DNA from: Enhydrobacter aerosaccus
Lineage (GTDB): Bacteria > Pseudomonadota > Alphaproteobacteria > Reyranellales > Reyranellaceae
Assembly: GCA_903832005.1 (NCBI GenBank)
Contig: CAIKZO010000031.1
Coordinates: 25,936-89,935, forward strand
Direction of reading: 5' to 3'
Length of the DNA stretch: 64,000 nt
Shown here piece after piece: positions 8,500-17,554 of this stretch (positions are counted from its first letter, which is position 1; each line of letters begins with the position of its first letter). The position numbers and the translations under genes are program-made. The notes under the pieces were generated by a model. That model saw only the letters and a program-made list of their open reading frames with translations, made no database searches and was not told where the DNA came from.

Positions 8500-10170
8500 T
8501 CAATCGCCCAGCGCCGCCCCGTCGCGCCGAGGATCGGCACCGCCCTGAAGGCCGTCCTTCGTCACCTTCAGCGCCTGCATGCCGGTGTCGATCGGGATCA
8601 GGCGCAGCGTGTGGCCTTCGGCGCGCAGCGCCTCGGCTTGCGCGGCGGGCGGCGTGTCCTTCTCGATCACCTGGTCGCCGGTTTGCGCACCGATGCGCGG
8701 CAACGCGACCGCAGCTTGCGGATCGGTGCCGTGCGCCAGCATCTCCGCGAGACCGACAGTCACCGCGTCGACGATCCACGCGCCGCCGCCCGCGCCCGCC
8801 ACGATCTCGGGCTTGCCGTCCGCGCCAAAGACGATGGTGGGCGCCATTGTGGTCGAGGGCCGGCGTCCGGGCGCCATCGCATTCTGCGCCTCGGGGTTGG
8901 GCGCGAAGTTCGACAGGCCGTTGTTCAGGGTGAAGCCCATCGGCACGACCCGCGCGCCGAAGTTGAGGTTGTTGGTCACCGTCATCGCCACCGCATTGCC
9001 CGCGGCATCGACGACCGCGACATGCGTGGTGCCGGCGATGATCAGCTGTTCCGACTCGGGCGGCAGCGCGCCGTGGCGGCGGGGCGGATCGCCGGCCGGG
9101 GCGCGCTCCATCGCCTTGGGCTCGGCGATCAACGCCGACCGCGTGTCGAGGTACGCAGGCGTGATGAGGCCGTCGGTCGGCACGTCGCGCTGGTCGGGAT
9201 CGGCGACCCAGCGGCGCCGGTCCGCCGTCGCGAGGCGGCTGGCTTCGAGGAAAAGATGCGTGGCCTCGACCGAGCCGAAACTGAGGCGCGCGTAATCGTG
9301 CCGTTCGAGAAGGCCCAGCTGCTGGACGACCGCGACGCCGCCCGAGGCCGGCGGCCCGGCGGTGCAAAGACGATGGGCGAAGACGGTGGCGCAGAGCGGC
9401 GGGCGTTCCTGCGCTTTGTAGGCCGCGAGGTCGGCGGCGGTGATGCTGCCGGGATAGGCCGAGCTCTTTGCCGCCTCGACGATCGCCTCGCCCACAGGTC
9501 CGGCATAGAGCGCCGACGGTCCCTGCTCCGCGATCAGCTTCAAGGCCCGCGCCTGTTCGGGATTGTGCACGGTCGTTCCCGTCGCCAGCGGCGCGCCGTC
9601 ATTGTCGAAGTAGAGCGCGTGCAACGCCGGGATGGCGGCGTACGGCGCGGGGCTGCGTATCAGCACTGTGTGCAACTCGTGCGGCATCAGGAAACCCTGC
9701 TCGGCGATGCGCGCCGCGGGCTCGACCAGGCGCGCCCACGGCAGCTTGCCGTGCTTGGCATGCGCCAACGCCAACAAGGCGACCTCGCCCGGCACGCCGG
9801 CGGCGCGGCCGCTCCGCGCGATGTTGAAGGCAACAGGCTTGTTGGCCGCCTCGTCCGGCGTCAGCAGCGTGGCGCCAACGCCGGCCGGCGCCGACGACAG
9901 GCCCTCGTAGTAGTGGAGCTGCGCCGCGCTCCCGTCCCACGCCAGCATCAGCCCACCACCGCCCAGCCCGGAAGCCTGCGGTTCAACCACGGAGAGCACG
10001 AAGGCCGCGGCGATCGCCGCATCGACGGCGCTGCCGCCGTCGCGCAGCACGTCGAGGCCGGCCTGGCTCGCCAGCGGATGCGCGCTCGCCACCATCTGGC
10101 GCGAGGCATGGGCGGGCTCAGCTTGGGCAGCCGGTGCTACGAATAGCAGGACAAGAAGAAGCCAACGCAT
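8500..10170 (-). CDS. ggt: Gamma-glutamyltransferase (glutathione hydrolase)
   Basis: A 556-residue periplasmic N-terminal-nucleophile hydrolase that removes the gamma-glutamyl group of glutathione and related peptides. A signal peptide (RWLLLVLLFVAPAAQA) is followed by the family start ASAHPLASQAGLDVLRDGGSAVDA. The autoprocessing/catalytic threonine is T381 in AGTTHVAVVDAAGNAVAMT, and substrate-binding motifs GRRPSTTMAPTIVF and GAGGGAWIVDAV follow. Start choice: ATGs lie at 10173 and 10170; GGAGG is spaced better for 10170, which overlaps the SDR stop by 1 bp (TGATG). Confidence 0.93.
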   Translation of the reverse strand: MRWLLLVLLFVAPAAQAEPAHASRQMVASAHPLASQAGLDVLRDGGSAVDAAIAAAFVLSVVEPQASGLGGGGLMLAWDGSAAQLHYYEGLSSAPAGVGATLLTPDEAANKPVAFNIARSGRAAGVPGEVALLALAHAKHGKLPWARLVEPAARIAEQGFLMPHELHTVLIRSPAPYAAIPALHALYFDNDGAPLATGTTVHNPEQARALKLIAEQGPSALYAGPVGEAIVEAAKSSAYPGSITAADLAAYKAQERPPLCATVFAHRLCTAGPPASGGVAVVQQLGLLERHDYARLSFGSVEATHLFLEASRLATADRRRWVADPDQRDVPTDGLITPAYLDTRSALIAEPKAMERAPAGDPPRRHGALPPESEQLIIAGTTHVAVVDAAGNAVAMTVTNNLNFGARVVPMGFTLNNGLSNFAPNPEAQNAMAPGRRPSTTMAPTIVFGADGKPEIVAGAGGGAWIVDAVTVGLAEMLAHGTDPQAAVALPRIGAQTGDQVIEKDTPPAAQAEALRAEGHTLRLIPIDTGMQALKVTKDGLQGGADPRRDGAALGD

Positions 10171-10931
10171 CATTTGCCTCCGGTGACGTCGAGGAACGTG
10201 CCGGTGATGAAGGACGCCTCCGCGCTTGCCAGCCACAGGATCGCGCGCGCGACCTCCTCCGGTTGACCGCCTCTGCCCATCGGGATCGAGTCCTTGACCC
10301 GATCGACCCGCCCCGGCTCGCCGCCGCTGGCATGCATCTCGGTGTAGATATGGCCTGGCCGGATGCAGTTCACGCGTATTCCCTCACGCGCCACTTCCTT
10401 GGCGAAGCCGATGGTGAAGGTCTCCAGCGCGCCCTTCGACGCGGCGTAGTCGACATATTCGTTGGGGCTGCCGAGCCGGGCCGAGGCGGACGAGATGTTG
10501 ATCACCGAGCCGCCGCGCCCGTTGTGGCGTGTCGACATCCGCTTCACCGCCTGCTGGGCACAGAGGATGGGACCGATCGCGTTGACCGCAAAGATGCGCT
10601 GCATCCGCTCGAAGCCCAGGTCCTCCAGCCGCGACTGCCGCGCCAGCACCCCGGCGTTGTTCACCAGCACGTCGATGCGGCCGAACTTCTGGTCGATCGC
10701 CGCGAACATCTGCGCGACCTGCTCCGGGTCGGCGCTATCGGCGTGCACGGCCAAAGCCCGGCGTCCGGCGGCTTCGACATCCGCCGCCACCGCACGAGCG
10801 GCCACCTCGTTCGAGATGTAGCTGATCGCGACATCGTAGCCTTGGGCCGCCGCCAACCGCGCGGTCGCCGCACCTACGCCGCGGCTTCCGCCCGTGATCA
10901 GAATGACGGGCGCCTGAGACACGGTATCCAT
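10170..10931 (-). CDS. SDR family oxidoreductase
   Basis: A 253-residue classical short-chain dehydrogenase/reductase: NAD(P)-binding TGGSRGVG near residue 14, NNAGV, an INISS strand ending in the catalytic serine, YVDYAASK as the YxxxK pair, and RPGHIYTEMHA. The C-terminus (GTFLDVTGGK) is typical of the sugar/steroid SDR group. It is translationally coupled to ggt downstream. The substrate is unknown; the pairing with ggt suggests a shared transcript rather than a known pathway. Confidence 0.93.
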   Translation of the reverse strand: MDTVSQAPVILITGGSRGVGAATARLAAAQGYDVAISYISNEVAARAVAADVEAAGRRALAVHADSADPEQVAQMFAAIDQKFGRIDVLVNNAGVLARQSRLEDLGFERMQRIFAVNAIGPILCAQQAVKRMSTRHNGRGGSVINISSASARLGSPNEYVDYAASKGALETFTIGFAKEVAREGIRVNCIRPGHIYTEMHASGGEPGRVDRVKDSIPMGRGGQPEEVARAILWLASAEASFITGTFLDVTGGK

Positions 10932-10953
10932 CTATCCAAACCTTCTTTTAGAG

Positions 10954-12837
10954 CTAGAGCCTGACCTGACGCCCGACCTCGAGGAACCTGTCCGCGGGCA
11001 GGTCAAAGCGATCGGGGGCACGGACGGCGTTACGGTACAGGAAGGCGAACAACCCGCGCTGCCAGGACGGCAGCTGCGGATGGTGCTGGCTGCTGACCAC
11101 TTCGTCGCTCGCGGCAAAATACAGGGCATCGTCGAGGCTGAGGGGGCAGCCCTGGGCCTGCGCATGCTGCAACGCGACTACCAAGTTGGGCACTTCGATG
11201 AAGCCGAACCGGACCGTGGCGTGCCACAGGCCGTCGGCGATGTGCTTGACCTCGGCGCGGCTCGCCTCCTCGACCCTCGGCACCTCCTCGAACACGATCG
11301 TCAGAGTGACGACGATCTCCTGCAGCGCCTTCATCTGGGCCACGTGATTGATCAGCACCGGCGGTATGGTGAGCGTCGTGCGGCTGAGGAACACCGCCGT
11401 GCCCGGCACCCGCGGGATGCGTCCGCTCTCGAGTTCGGCGAGGAAGGTCTCGGGGCTCTTGTGCGTCTCGGCCAGCTTGGCCGCGACGGCGCGCACGCCG
11501 CGGTGCCACGTCGTCATGACGGTGAAGATCACGACGCCGAACAGCAGCGGGATCCAGCCGCCTTCCGGCAGCTTCAGCAGGTTGGCCGCAAAGAACGCGA
11601 TGTCGACCACCAGAAAGGCGCCGCTCACCAGCAGCGCCGCGACGATCGGCCAGCGCCAGATGTCGCGCATGGCGTTGTAGAGCAGCGCCGTGGTCAGCAG
11701 CATTGTCGTCGACACCGCCGTGCCGTAGGCGCCTGCCAGCTTATCCGAGCTGCCGAAGCCGTAAGTCAGCGCCAGGGTGCCGATCATCATCGCCCAGTTC
11801 ACGAACGGCACGTAGATCTGGCCGTATTCATCGGCCGAGGTCTGGTGGATCTTCAGTCCCGGCAGCCAGCCGAGCTGCATCGCCTGGCGGGTGAGCGAAA
11901 AGGCGCCGGTGATGATGGCCTGGCTGGCGATGATGGTCGCGAAGGTGGCCAGCACGACCAGCGGGATCACGGCCCAGGCAGGCGCCAGCTTGAAGAACGG
12001 ATTACCCTGGAGGCCCGGGTTCTCGATCAGCAGCGCCGTCTGCCCGGCATAGCTCAGCAGCAGCGCGGGCAGTACGACCGCGTACCAGGAAATGCGGATC
12101 GGCGTGCGGCCAAGATGGCCCATGTCGGCGTAGAGCGCCTCGCCGCCGGTGATCGCCAGGAAGACGCCGCCCAGCACCACGAAACTGTGCCAGCCATGGT
12201 GCGCCAGGAAACCGATCGCGTGGCGCGGATCGACGGCGGCGATGACCTGCGGATGGCGCAGCACGGCCAGCAGCCCCAGGACGGCGATGGTGGCGAACCA
12301 CACCAGCATGATCGGCCCGAAGATTCGCCCGATTGTCGCGGTGCCGCGGGACTGGGCGGAAAACAGCGCCAGCAGGATCACGACCGCCGCCGGCACGACA
12401 TAGGGCGTGAAATCATCGGTCACGACGTTCAGCCCTTCGAGCGCGCTCAGGACCGAGATGGCCGGCGTGATGATGCCGTCGCCATAAATCAGTGCGGCGC
12501 CGAACAATCCCATGATCAGCAGCGCGCCGGTGCGATAGCTCGCGGCATGACGGCTGGTGACCAGGGACATCAGGGCCAGGATGCCGCCCTCGCCGTGATT
12601 GTCGGCATTCATCACGATCAGGCAGTACTTGATCGACACCGTGACGATCAGCGCCCACACGACGAGTGACAGCAGCCCCATGGCGTTGGCCGCCGACGGA
12701 TGGCCGCCGACCGACGTCACGATCGTCTGATAGGTGTAGAGCGGACTGGTGCCGAGGTCGCCATAGACGATGCCGAGGGCTGCGAGCGCGGCGGTGGTCG
12801 TCGCCGGCCGGCGTGTCGTCGTCGAAACGGTGTCCAT
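10954..12837 (-). CDS. kup: KUP family potassium uptake protein
   Basis: A 627-residue inner-membrane H+/K+ symporter. The KUP opening motif ALGIVYGDLGTSPLYTYQT follows a short cytoplasmic N-terminus. About twelve membrane helices include IYGDGIITPAISVLSALEGL and GGEALYADMGHLGRTPIR, then a cytoplasmic C-terminal domain. The ATG at 12837 is chosen because it gives the family N-terminus; the frame remains open upstream without similarity. It is divergent from the AsmA gene across a 106-bp spacer in which no riboswitch-like structure was recognised. Confidence 0.96.
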   Translation of the reverse strand: MDTVSTTTRRPATTTAALAALGIVYGDLGTSPLYTYQTIVTSVGGHPSAANAMGLLSLVVWALIVTVSIKYCLIVMNADNHGEGGILALMSLVTSRHAASYRTGALLIMGLFGAALIYGDGIITPAISVLSALEGLNVVTDDFTPYVVPAAVVILLALFSAQSRGTATIGRIFGPIMLVWFATIAVLGLLAVLRHPQVIAAVDPRHAIGFLAHHGWHSFVVLGGVFLAITGGEALYADMGHLGRTPIRISWYAVVLPALLLSYAGQTALLIENPGLQGNPFFKLAPAWAVIPLVVLATFATIIASQAIITGAFSLTRQAMQLGWLPGLKIHQTSADEYGQIYVPFVNWAMMIGTLALTYGFGSSDKLAGAYGTAVSTTMLLTTALLYNAMRDIWRWPIVAALLVSGAFLVVDIAFFAANLLKLPEGGWIPLLFGVVIFTVMTTWHRGVRAVAAKLAETHKSPETFLAELESGRIPRVPGTAVFLSRTTLTIPPVLINHVAQMKALQEIVVTLTIVFEEVPRVEEASRAEVKHIADGLWHATVRFGFIEVPNLVVALQHAQAQGCPLSLDDALYFAASDEVVSSQHHPQLPSWQRGLFAFLYRNAVRAPDRFDLPADRFLEVGRQVRL

Positions 12838-12943
12838 TGTCGATCTTCGAGCGTCGTGACCTGTTACGCAACATATCCCTCCCGCGTTGCAGGTGATCTG
12901 CACTGCGACGGAACCTGCCACCACCGAGAGTCGTTCGCGTGAG

Positions 12944-14863
12944 ATGGTCTGGAAAAGAATCGCCAAAATCGCCGCGGGAGTGCTGGGCGTACTCGTGCTG
13001 CTGGTGGGTTTGGCCGCGGCCGGAGGCTATTATTTCCTGACCTCCACCGACTTCCGCAGCCGGGTCGAGAGCGAGGCCAGTGCCTATTCCGGCCGCAAGA
13101 CCAAGATCGAGAAGATCACCATCGACTGGGGCACAACGGCGCATGTCCACCTGGCCGGCGTGAACATTGCCAATGCCGACTGGGCCAAGTCGGATCACAT
13201 GTTCAAGGCCGACGAGATCGACTTCGACATCCGCCTGTGGCCGCTGCTGAAGGGCGACATCGTCCTGCCCACTCTGGTGCTGCACAAGCCCGACGTCATC
13301 GTCGAAGTGGGCGACAAGGAGCAGATCAACTGGAGCTTCGGCGAGAGCCCCGTCACCACCGAGGTGGCCAAGGCGGTGACGCCGGCCACACGCATTCAGA
13401 CGCCGCTGATCGGCCAGCTGCAGATCACCGAAGGCAAGCTCGGATACCAGGATCCCAAGCGCAAGCTCGCCCTCGACGGCTCGATCTCGACGGCGTCGGG
13501 CAAGGCCGGTGCACAGCCACAGGCCGAGCTGTCGCTGAAGGGCAAGCTCGAGAACCAGCCGCTCACGGTGCATTTCGTCGGCGGGTCGGCGCTGATGCTG
13601 CGCGACACCAAGGAACCCTATCCGATCGATCTGGAGATCGCCTACGCCGGCACCAAGCTCGCCGCGAAGGGCACGGTGCAGGACCCGTTCGCCTGGACCG
13701 GCGCCGACGTAGATCTCACTTTGTCGGGGCCCAACCTGTCGGAGATCTATCCGCTGCTCGGCATTCCGGGGCCGCCGACGCCACCCTATCGCATCGCCGG
13801 CAAGCTCGACCACGAGCCCGGCAAGTGGAAGTTCGTGAACACCAAGTGGCACGTCGGCGACAGCGATCTCGCGGGCGACATCTTCATCGACGAAACCAAG
13901 AAGCCCGAGTTCCTGACCGCGAAGCTCGTGTCCAGCAACCTTGCCTTCAAGGACCTGGCGCCACTGATCGGCGCATCGCCGGGCAAGACCGGCAACGTCA
14001 ACGCCCAGCAGGCCGCGACCCAGCAGCAACTCGAGGCGTCCGGAGACCTCTTCCCCAACGTGCCGCTGCATGTCGAGCGCCTGCGCGCGATGAACATGGA
14101 TGTCAGCCTCGACGCCAAGCGCGTCGTGGCGCCTGCGTACCTGCCGGTGCAGGCGCTGGCCTTCCGTGTGCTGATCAACGACGGCGTGGCGACTGTGAAG
14201 CCGCTCACCCTGTCGCTAGTCGGCGGCGGCACGATCGCGGGCAACATGAGCATCGATGCCCACACCGACGATCCCAGGGTGGCGATGAACCTCAAGGCGA
14301 GCGACGTCGAACTGGCGTCCTTCTTCCGCAACTCGCAATATTTCGACACGACCCATGGCAAGATTCAGGGCCATGTCACCCTCGCCGGCCACGGGCGGTC
14401 GCTGGCGCAGGTGATGAGCCGTGCCGACGGCCATGTCGAGGTGGCGCTGGGCGGCGGCTCGGTCAGCAGCCTGATGGTGAGCCTGGCCGGCCTGCAGCTG
14501 TTCGACGCGCTGATCATCTATGTGACGGGCGACAAGCGCATCCCGATCCAGTGCGCGGTCGGACGCTATAACCTGCAGCAGGGCAACGGCGTGCTCGACC
14601 GCACGATCCTCGACACTCAGAAATCGGTGCTCGACGTGCAGGGCCAGGTGTCGCTGCAGAGCCAGGCGGTGAACCTCCAGATCAAGGCGCACCCCAAGTC
14701 GTTCGACCTGCTCGACCTGCACGGGCCGGTCGCGGTCGAAGGCAAGATTCGCGCGCCGCAGGTCAGCCTCGGGCGCTCGCTGCCGATCCCGACGCCGGTG
14801 TTCGGCAACGCCAAAGGCGTCGACTGCGCCGGCCTGACCGCGCAGTTGCTCACCGGCGAATGA
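12944..14863 (+). CDS. AsmA family protein
   Basis: A 639-residue envelope protein with one N-terminal membrane anchor (AAGVLGVLVLLVGLAAAGGYYFL) and a long beta-rich periplasmic part. AsmA-like proteins resemble bridge-type lipid carriers between inner and outer membrane. Typical elements are SRVESEASAYSGRKTKIE after the anchor and the C-terminal AsmA domain with GHGRSLAQVMSRADGHVEVALGGGSVSSLM. Its stop overlaps the BrkB gene start by 4 bp. Direct evidence for lipid transport in this protein is absent. Confidence 0.9.
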   Translation: MVWKRIAKIAAGVLGVLVLLVGLAAAGGYYFLTSTDFRSRVESEASAYSGRKTKIEKITIDWGTTAHVHLAGVNIANADWAKSDHMFKADEIDFDIRLWPLLKGDIVLPTLVLHKPDVIVEVGDKEQINWSFGESPVTTEVAKAVTPATRIQTPLIGQLQITEGKLGYQDPKRKLALDGSISTASGKAGAQPQAELSLKGKLENQPLTVHFVGGSALMLRDTKEPYPIDLEIAYAGTKLAAKGTVQDPFAWTGADVDLTLSGPNLSEIYPLLGIPGPPTPPYRIAGKLDHEPGKWKFVNTKWHVGDSDLAGDIFIDETKKPEFLTAKLVSSNLAFKDLAPLIGASPGKTGNVNAQQAATQQQLEASGDLFPNVPLHVERLRAMNMDVSLDAKRVVAPAYLPVQALAFRVLINDGVATVKPLTLSLVGGGTIAGNMSIDAHTDDPRVAMNLKASDVELASFFRNSQYFDTTHGKIQGHVTLAGHGRSLAQVMSRADGHVEVALGGGSVSSLMVSLAGLQLFDALIIYVTGDKRIPIQCAVGRYNLQQGNGVLDRTILDTQKSVLDVQGQVSLQSQAVNLQIKAHPKSFDLLDLHGPVAVEGKIRAPQVSLGRSLPIPTPVFGNAKGVDCAGLTAQLLTGE

Positions 14864-15798
14864 ATCTCGGACCATTGAGGCTGGACCGCTGGGTCCTGCA
14901 TCCGCTGTGGCGGGTGGCGAAGGAGACGGTCGAAGGCTTCATCGACGACGATGCGCTGAGCCGTGGTGCCGCCATCGCCTACTACACGCTGTTTGCGATG
15001 GCTCCCATGTTGCTGGTCGCGATCGCCATATCCGGCCTGGCGTTTGGCGAGGACGCCGCGCGCGGCGCCATCGTCGCCCAGTTCGCGGCGCTGATGGGCA
15101 GCCAGACGGCGGAAGCCATGCAGGCGGTGATCAAGGGCGCTAGCGATCCCAAGACCGGCGCCTTCGCCTCGGTGATCGGCATCGCGGCTGCGATCGTCAC
15201 CCTGACCGGCGTGTTCGGCGAAGTGCAGGCCTCGCTCAACGCGATCTGGAAGGTGACGTCCAAGAGCTCGGTGGTGACGCGGCTGATGCGCGCCCGCCTC
15301 GCCAGCCTCGGCCTCGTGGTGACCGCGGGCTTTCTCCTGTCGGTGTCCCTGATCGTGAGCGCCGCGCTTTCCGCTGCCTCGATCTACCTCAAGGCGGTCT
15401 TTCCCGCGGCCGCGATCACCCTGCAGGTGGTCGACATCGTGGCGTCACTGCTGCTGATCTCGCTACTGTTCGCCGCCATCTACAAGGTGCTGCCCGACAC
15501 CGAGATCGGTTGGCGCGACGTGGCCGTCGGCGGGATCGTCACCGGCGTGCTGTTCGACGGCGGCAAATACCTGATCGCCCTCTACATCGGCCAGAGCAAT
15601 ATCTCCTCGACCTACGGCACGGCGGGCGCTTTGGTCGTGCTGCTGGTGTGGATCTACTACTCGGCGCAGATCTTTTTATTCGGCGCCGAATTCACCCACG
15701 CCTTCGCCAAACTCTACGGCACGCGGTCGAACAGCGGGAGCACGGTCACTCCTTCACCTGCACTCCGAGATCGTCGACAATCCCCTTCCAGCGCTTGA
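14860..15798 (+). CDS. YihY/virulence factor BrkB family membrane protein
   Basis: A 312-residue inner-membrane protein of about six helices. The family N-terminus (DDALSRGAAIAYYTLFAMAPMLLVAIAISG) and the C-terminal STYGTAGALVVLLVWIYYSAQIFLFGAEFTHAFA are present. Function in the family is unsettled (once called RNase BN in error). It overlaps the AsmA stop by 4 bp, so both are likely made together as envelope proteins. The last 53 bp overlap the convergent Bug-protein gene, an unusually long tail-to-tail overlap. Confidence 0.9.
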   Translation: MNLGPLRLDRWVLHPLWRVAKETVEGFIDDDALSRGAAIAYYTLFAMAPMLLVAIAISGLAFGEDAARGAIVAQFAALMGSQTAEAMQAVIKGASDPKTGAFASVIGIAAAIVTLTGVFGEVQASLNAIWKVTSKSSVVTRLMRARLASLGLVVTAGFLLSVSLIVSAALSAASIYLKAVFPAAAITLQVVDIVASLLLISLLFAAIYKVLPDTEIGWRDVAVGGIVTGVLFDGGKYLIALYIGQSNISSTYGTAGALVVLLVWIYYSAQIFLFGAEFTHAFAKLYGTRSNSGSTVTPSPALRDRRQSPSSA

Positions 15799-16711
15799 GC
15801 TCCTGGGCGAAGTAAGCCGCGAAATGCTCGGGCGAGTCGGCGACGGCGGTGGCGCCGTCGGCCTTTAGGCGCTCGGCGATCTGCGGCAGCCGGACGGTGG
15901 CCGCCAGCGCCTCATGTAGCTCGTTCACGATCGCGGGCGGCGTCTTGCTCGGCAGGAAGAAGCCGTGCCACTGGTCGGCGATCAGCCCATGGAAGCCCAC
16001 GCCGTCGAGCGTCGGCACGCCGGGCGCCTGCTCGATCGGCTGGGCACCGCTGATCGCGACCGCCACCAGTTGTCCGGACTCGACGAACGGCTTCACCACC
16101 GGCCAGATCATCAGCGCCACCTGCACGTCACCCGCGACGATGGCCTGCAGCAATTGGCCCGCGCCGCGATAGGGCACGTGCGTGACATCGGCGATCGCCG
16201 CCTGCTTGAACAGCTTCGCCAGGATCAGGGCCGACGAGGAGCCGGCGCCCTGCGAGCCGAAATTGACCGGCACCTTCTCGCGCCGCACCCGGTCGAGATA
16301 ACCCGTGAGATCCTTCGCTTTCTGATCGGCACGCACGACCAGCACCAGCGGCTGCGAGATCATCAGGCTGAGCGGAAGCAGGTCGCGCTCGGTGTCGAAC
16401 GGCATCTGCGGCAGGATGAACGGGTTGATGGCGACCGACGAGGAGCCGTAGAGCAGCGTATGACCGTCGGGGGCGGCGTGCACCACGACCTCGGCGCCGA
16501 TGTTGCCGCTGGCGCCCGAGCGGTTCTCGACGACCACCGGACATTTCAGGAAGCCCGAGAGCGGCTCGGCATAGAGGCGCGCGTAGATGTCGTTGCCGCC
16601 GCCCGGCACATACGGCACGACGAGGCGGACCGGCGCACGGTCGAGCGCGTGCGCCGCCGCGGGCAACAGCGCCGTCGAAAGAAGACCCAGACCAAGATCG
16701 CGACGCCGCAT
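15746..16711 (-). CDS. Bug/TctC-type tripartite tricarboxylate transporter substrate-binding protein
   Basis: A 321-residue periplasmic binding protein with an N-terminal export signal (RRRDLGLGLLSTALLPAAAHA). Family features: VRLVVPYVPGGGNDIYARL, VVENRSGASGNIGAEVVVHAAPDGHTLLYGSS and VPYRGAGQLLQAIVAGDVQ. Such proteins bind carboxylates or other small metabolites. The ATG at 16711 has an AGGGAG site; the frame stays open far upstream but without similarity. No TctA/TctB permease genes are adjacent, so it is an orphan receptor, as is usual for expanded Bug families. Confidence 0.93.
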   Translation of the reverse strand: MRRRDLGLGLLSTALLPAAAHALDRAPVRLVVPYVPGGGNDIYARLYAEPLSGFLKCPVVVENRSGASGNIGAEVVVHAAPDGHTLLYGSSSVAINPFILPQMPFDTERDLLPLSLMISQPLVLVVRADQKAKDLTGYLDRVRREKVPVNFGSQGAGSSSALILAKLFKQAAIADVTHVPYRGAGQLLQAIVAGDVQVALMIWPVVKPFVESGQLVAVAISGAQPIEQAPGVPTLDGVGFHGLIADQWHGFFLPSKTPPAIVNELHEALAATVRLPQIAERLKADGATAVADSPEHFAAYFAQELKRWKGIVDDLGVQVKE

Positions 16712-16804
16712 TGTACTCTCCCTGCCGTGAAGCCTCGCACAGCATGATCCATGCCGGAAGCGCGCCGGCTGGACATCGGGCCGCTGTGCGAAGAGACTCC
16801 GCGC

Positions 16805-17554
16805 ATGGTGTTCACGGCAGCACACCGGGACGAACTCGTCCGGCAGGGCTACACGATCGTGGAAGGCGCGGTCGACGATGCACGCCTGCGCGCCGCCCAG
16901 GAAGCAGCGCAGCACCTCGCCGAGATCTTCCCCGAGGGCGGCTGGGCGCGTTCGAAGAACGAGCTCTGGCGCGAGATCAAGCATGCCGATCATCCTGCCT
17001 TCCTGGCGATCGCGGCCGACCTGCTCGATCCGCTGGCGCTCGAGATCCTGGAGACGGTGCATGTCCCCGACCGCATCCAGCTCGCCCAGACGCTGCCAGA
17101 GTTCAAGACGGCGGGGATCGTCGGTCGGCATTTCCATATCGACGGCGGGCTTGGTCCCTCGCTCGCCGCCTTCAACGTGTTGTTTGGCGTGGCGCTGAGC
17201 GATGTGCAATCCGACACAGCGGGCGGCTTCCATGTCCTGTCCGGCAGCCACGAAAAATTCTCCGCCGAGTTCCGTCGCCAGCCGCGGGGCACCGATGTCC
17301 ATTGGGGCGAGGCCAAGATCGCCGCGCAAAAGCGCTTCCTCGAGGGCGCGCAAATGGTGGTGCCCCGTCTCAAGGCGGGCGACATCATCGTGGCTCATAG
17401 TTTCCTGGCGCACGGCACGTCGGCCAACACGACCGACTGCCGGCGCGACATGATCTTCCAGCGCCGCGCCGCCTGGCCGCTGATCGATGCCGCCACTCAG
17501 AAGGAAGCGCGCGAGGCCTTCATGCGCGATCCCTGGATTTTCTTCCGGCGTTAA
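16805..17554 (+). CDS. Phytanoyl-CoA dioxygenase (PhyH) family protein
   Basis: A 249-residue Fe(II)/2-oxoglutarate oxygenase. The metal site is seen as H111-x-D113 in RHFHIDGG and H203 in AHSFLAHGTSANTTD. The N-terminus (FTAAHRDELVRQGYTIVEGAVDD) is typical of the family, so the ATG at 16805 is preferred; an in-frame ATG at 16751 would add 18 residues. The substrate is unknown; bacterial members hydroxylate varied small molecules. It is divergent from the Bug gene and overlaps the convergent membrane-protein gene by 4 bp. Confidence 0.88.
   Translation: MVFTAAHRDELVRQGYTIVEGAVDDARLRAAQEAAQHLAEIFPEGGWARSKNELWREIKHADHPAFLAIAADLLDPLALEILETVHVPDRIQLAQTLPEFKTAGIVGRHFHIDGGLGPSLAAFNVLFGVALSDVQSDTAGGFHVLSGSHEKFSAEFRRQPRGTDVHWGEAKIAAQKRFLEGAQMVVPRLKAGDIIVAHSFLAHGTSANTTDCRRDMIFQRRAAWPLIDAATQKEAREAFMRDPWIFFRR

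Noticed and set aside
12838..12943. Riboswitch in the kup leader
   Set aside because: The 106-bp divergent spacer shows no recognisable riboswitch core such as that of c-di-AMP sensors.
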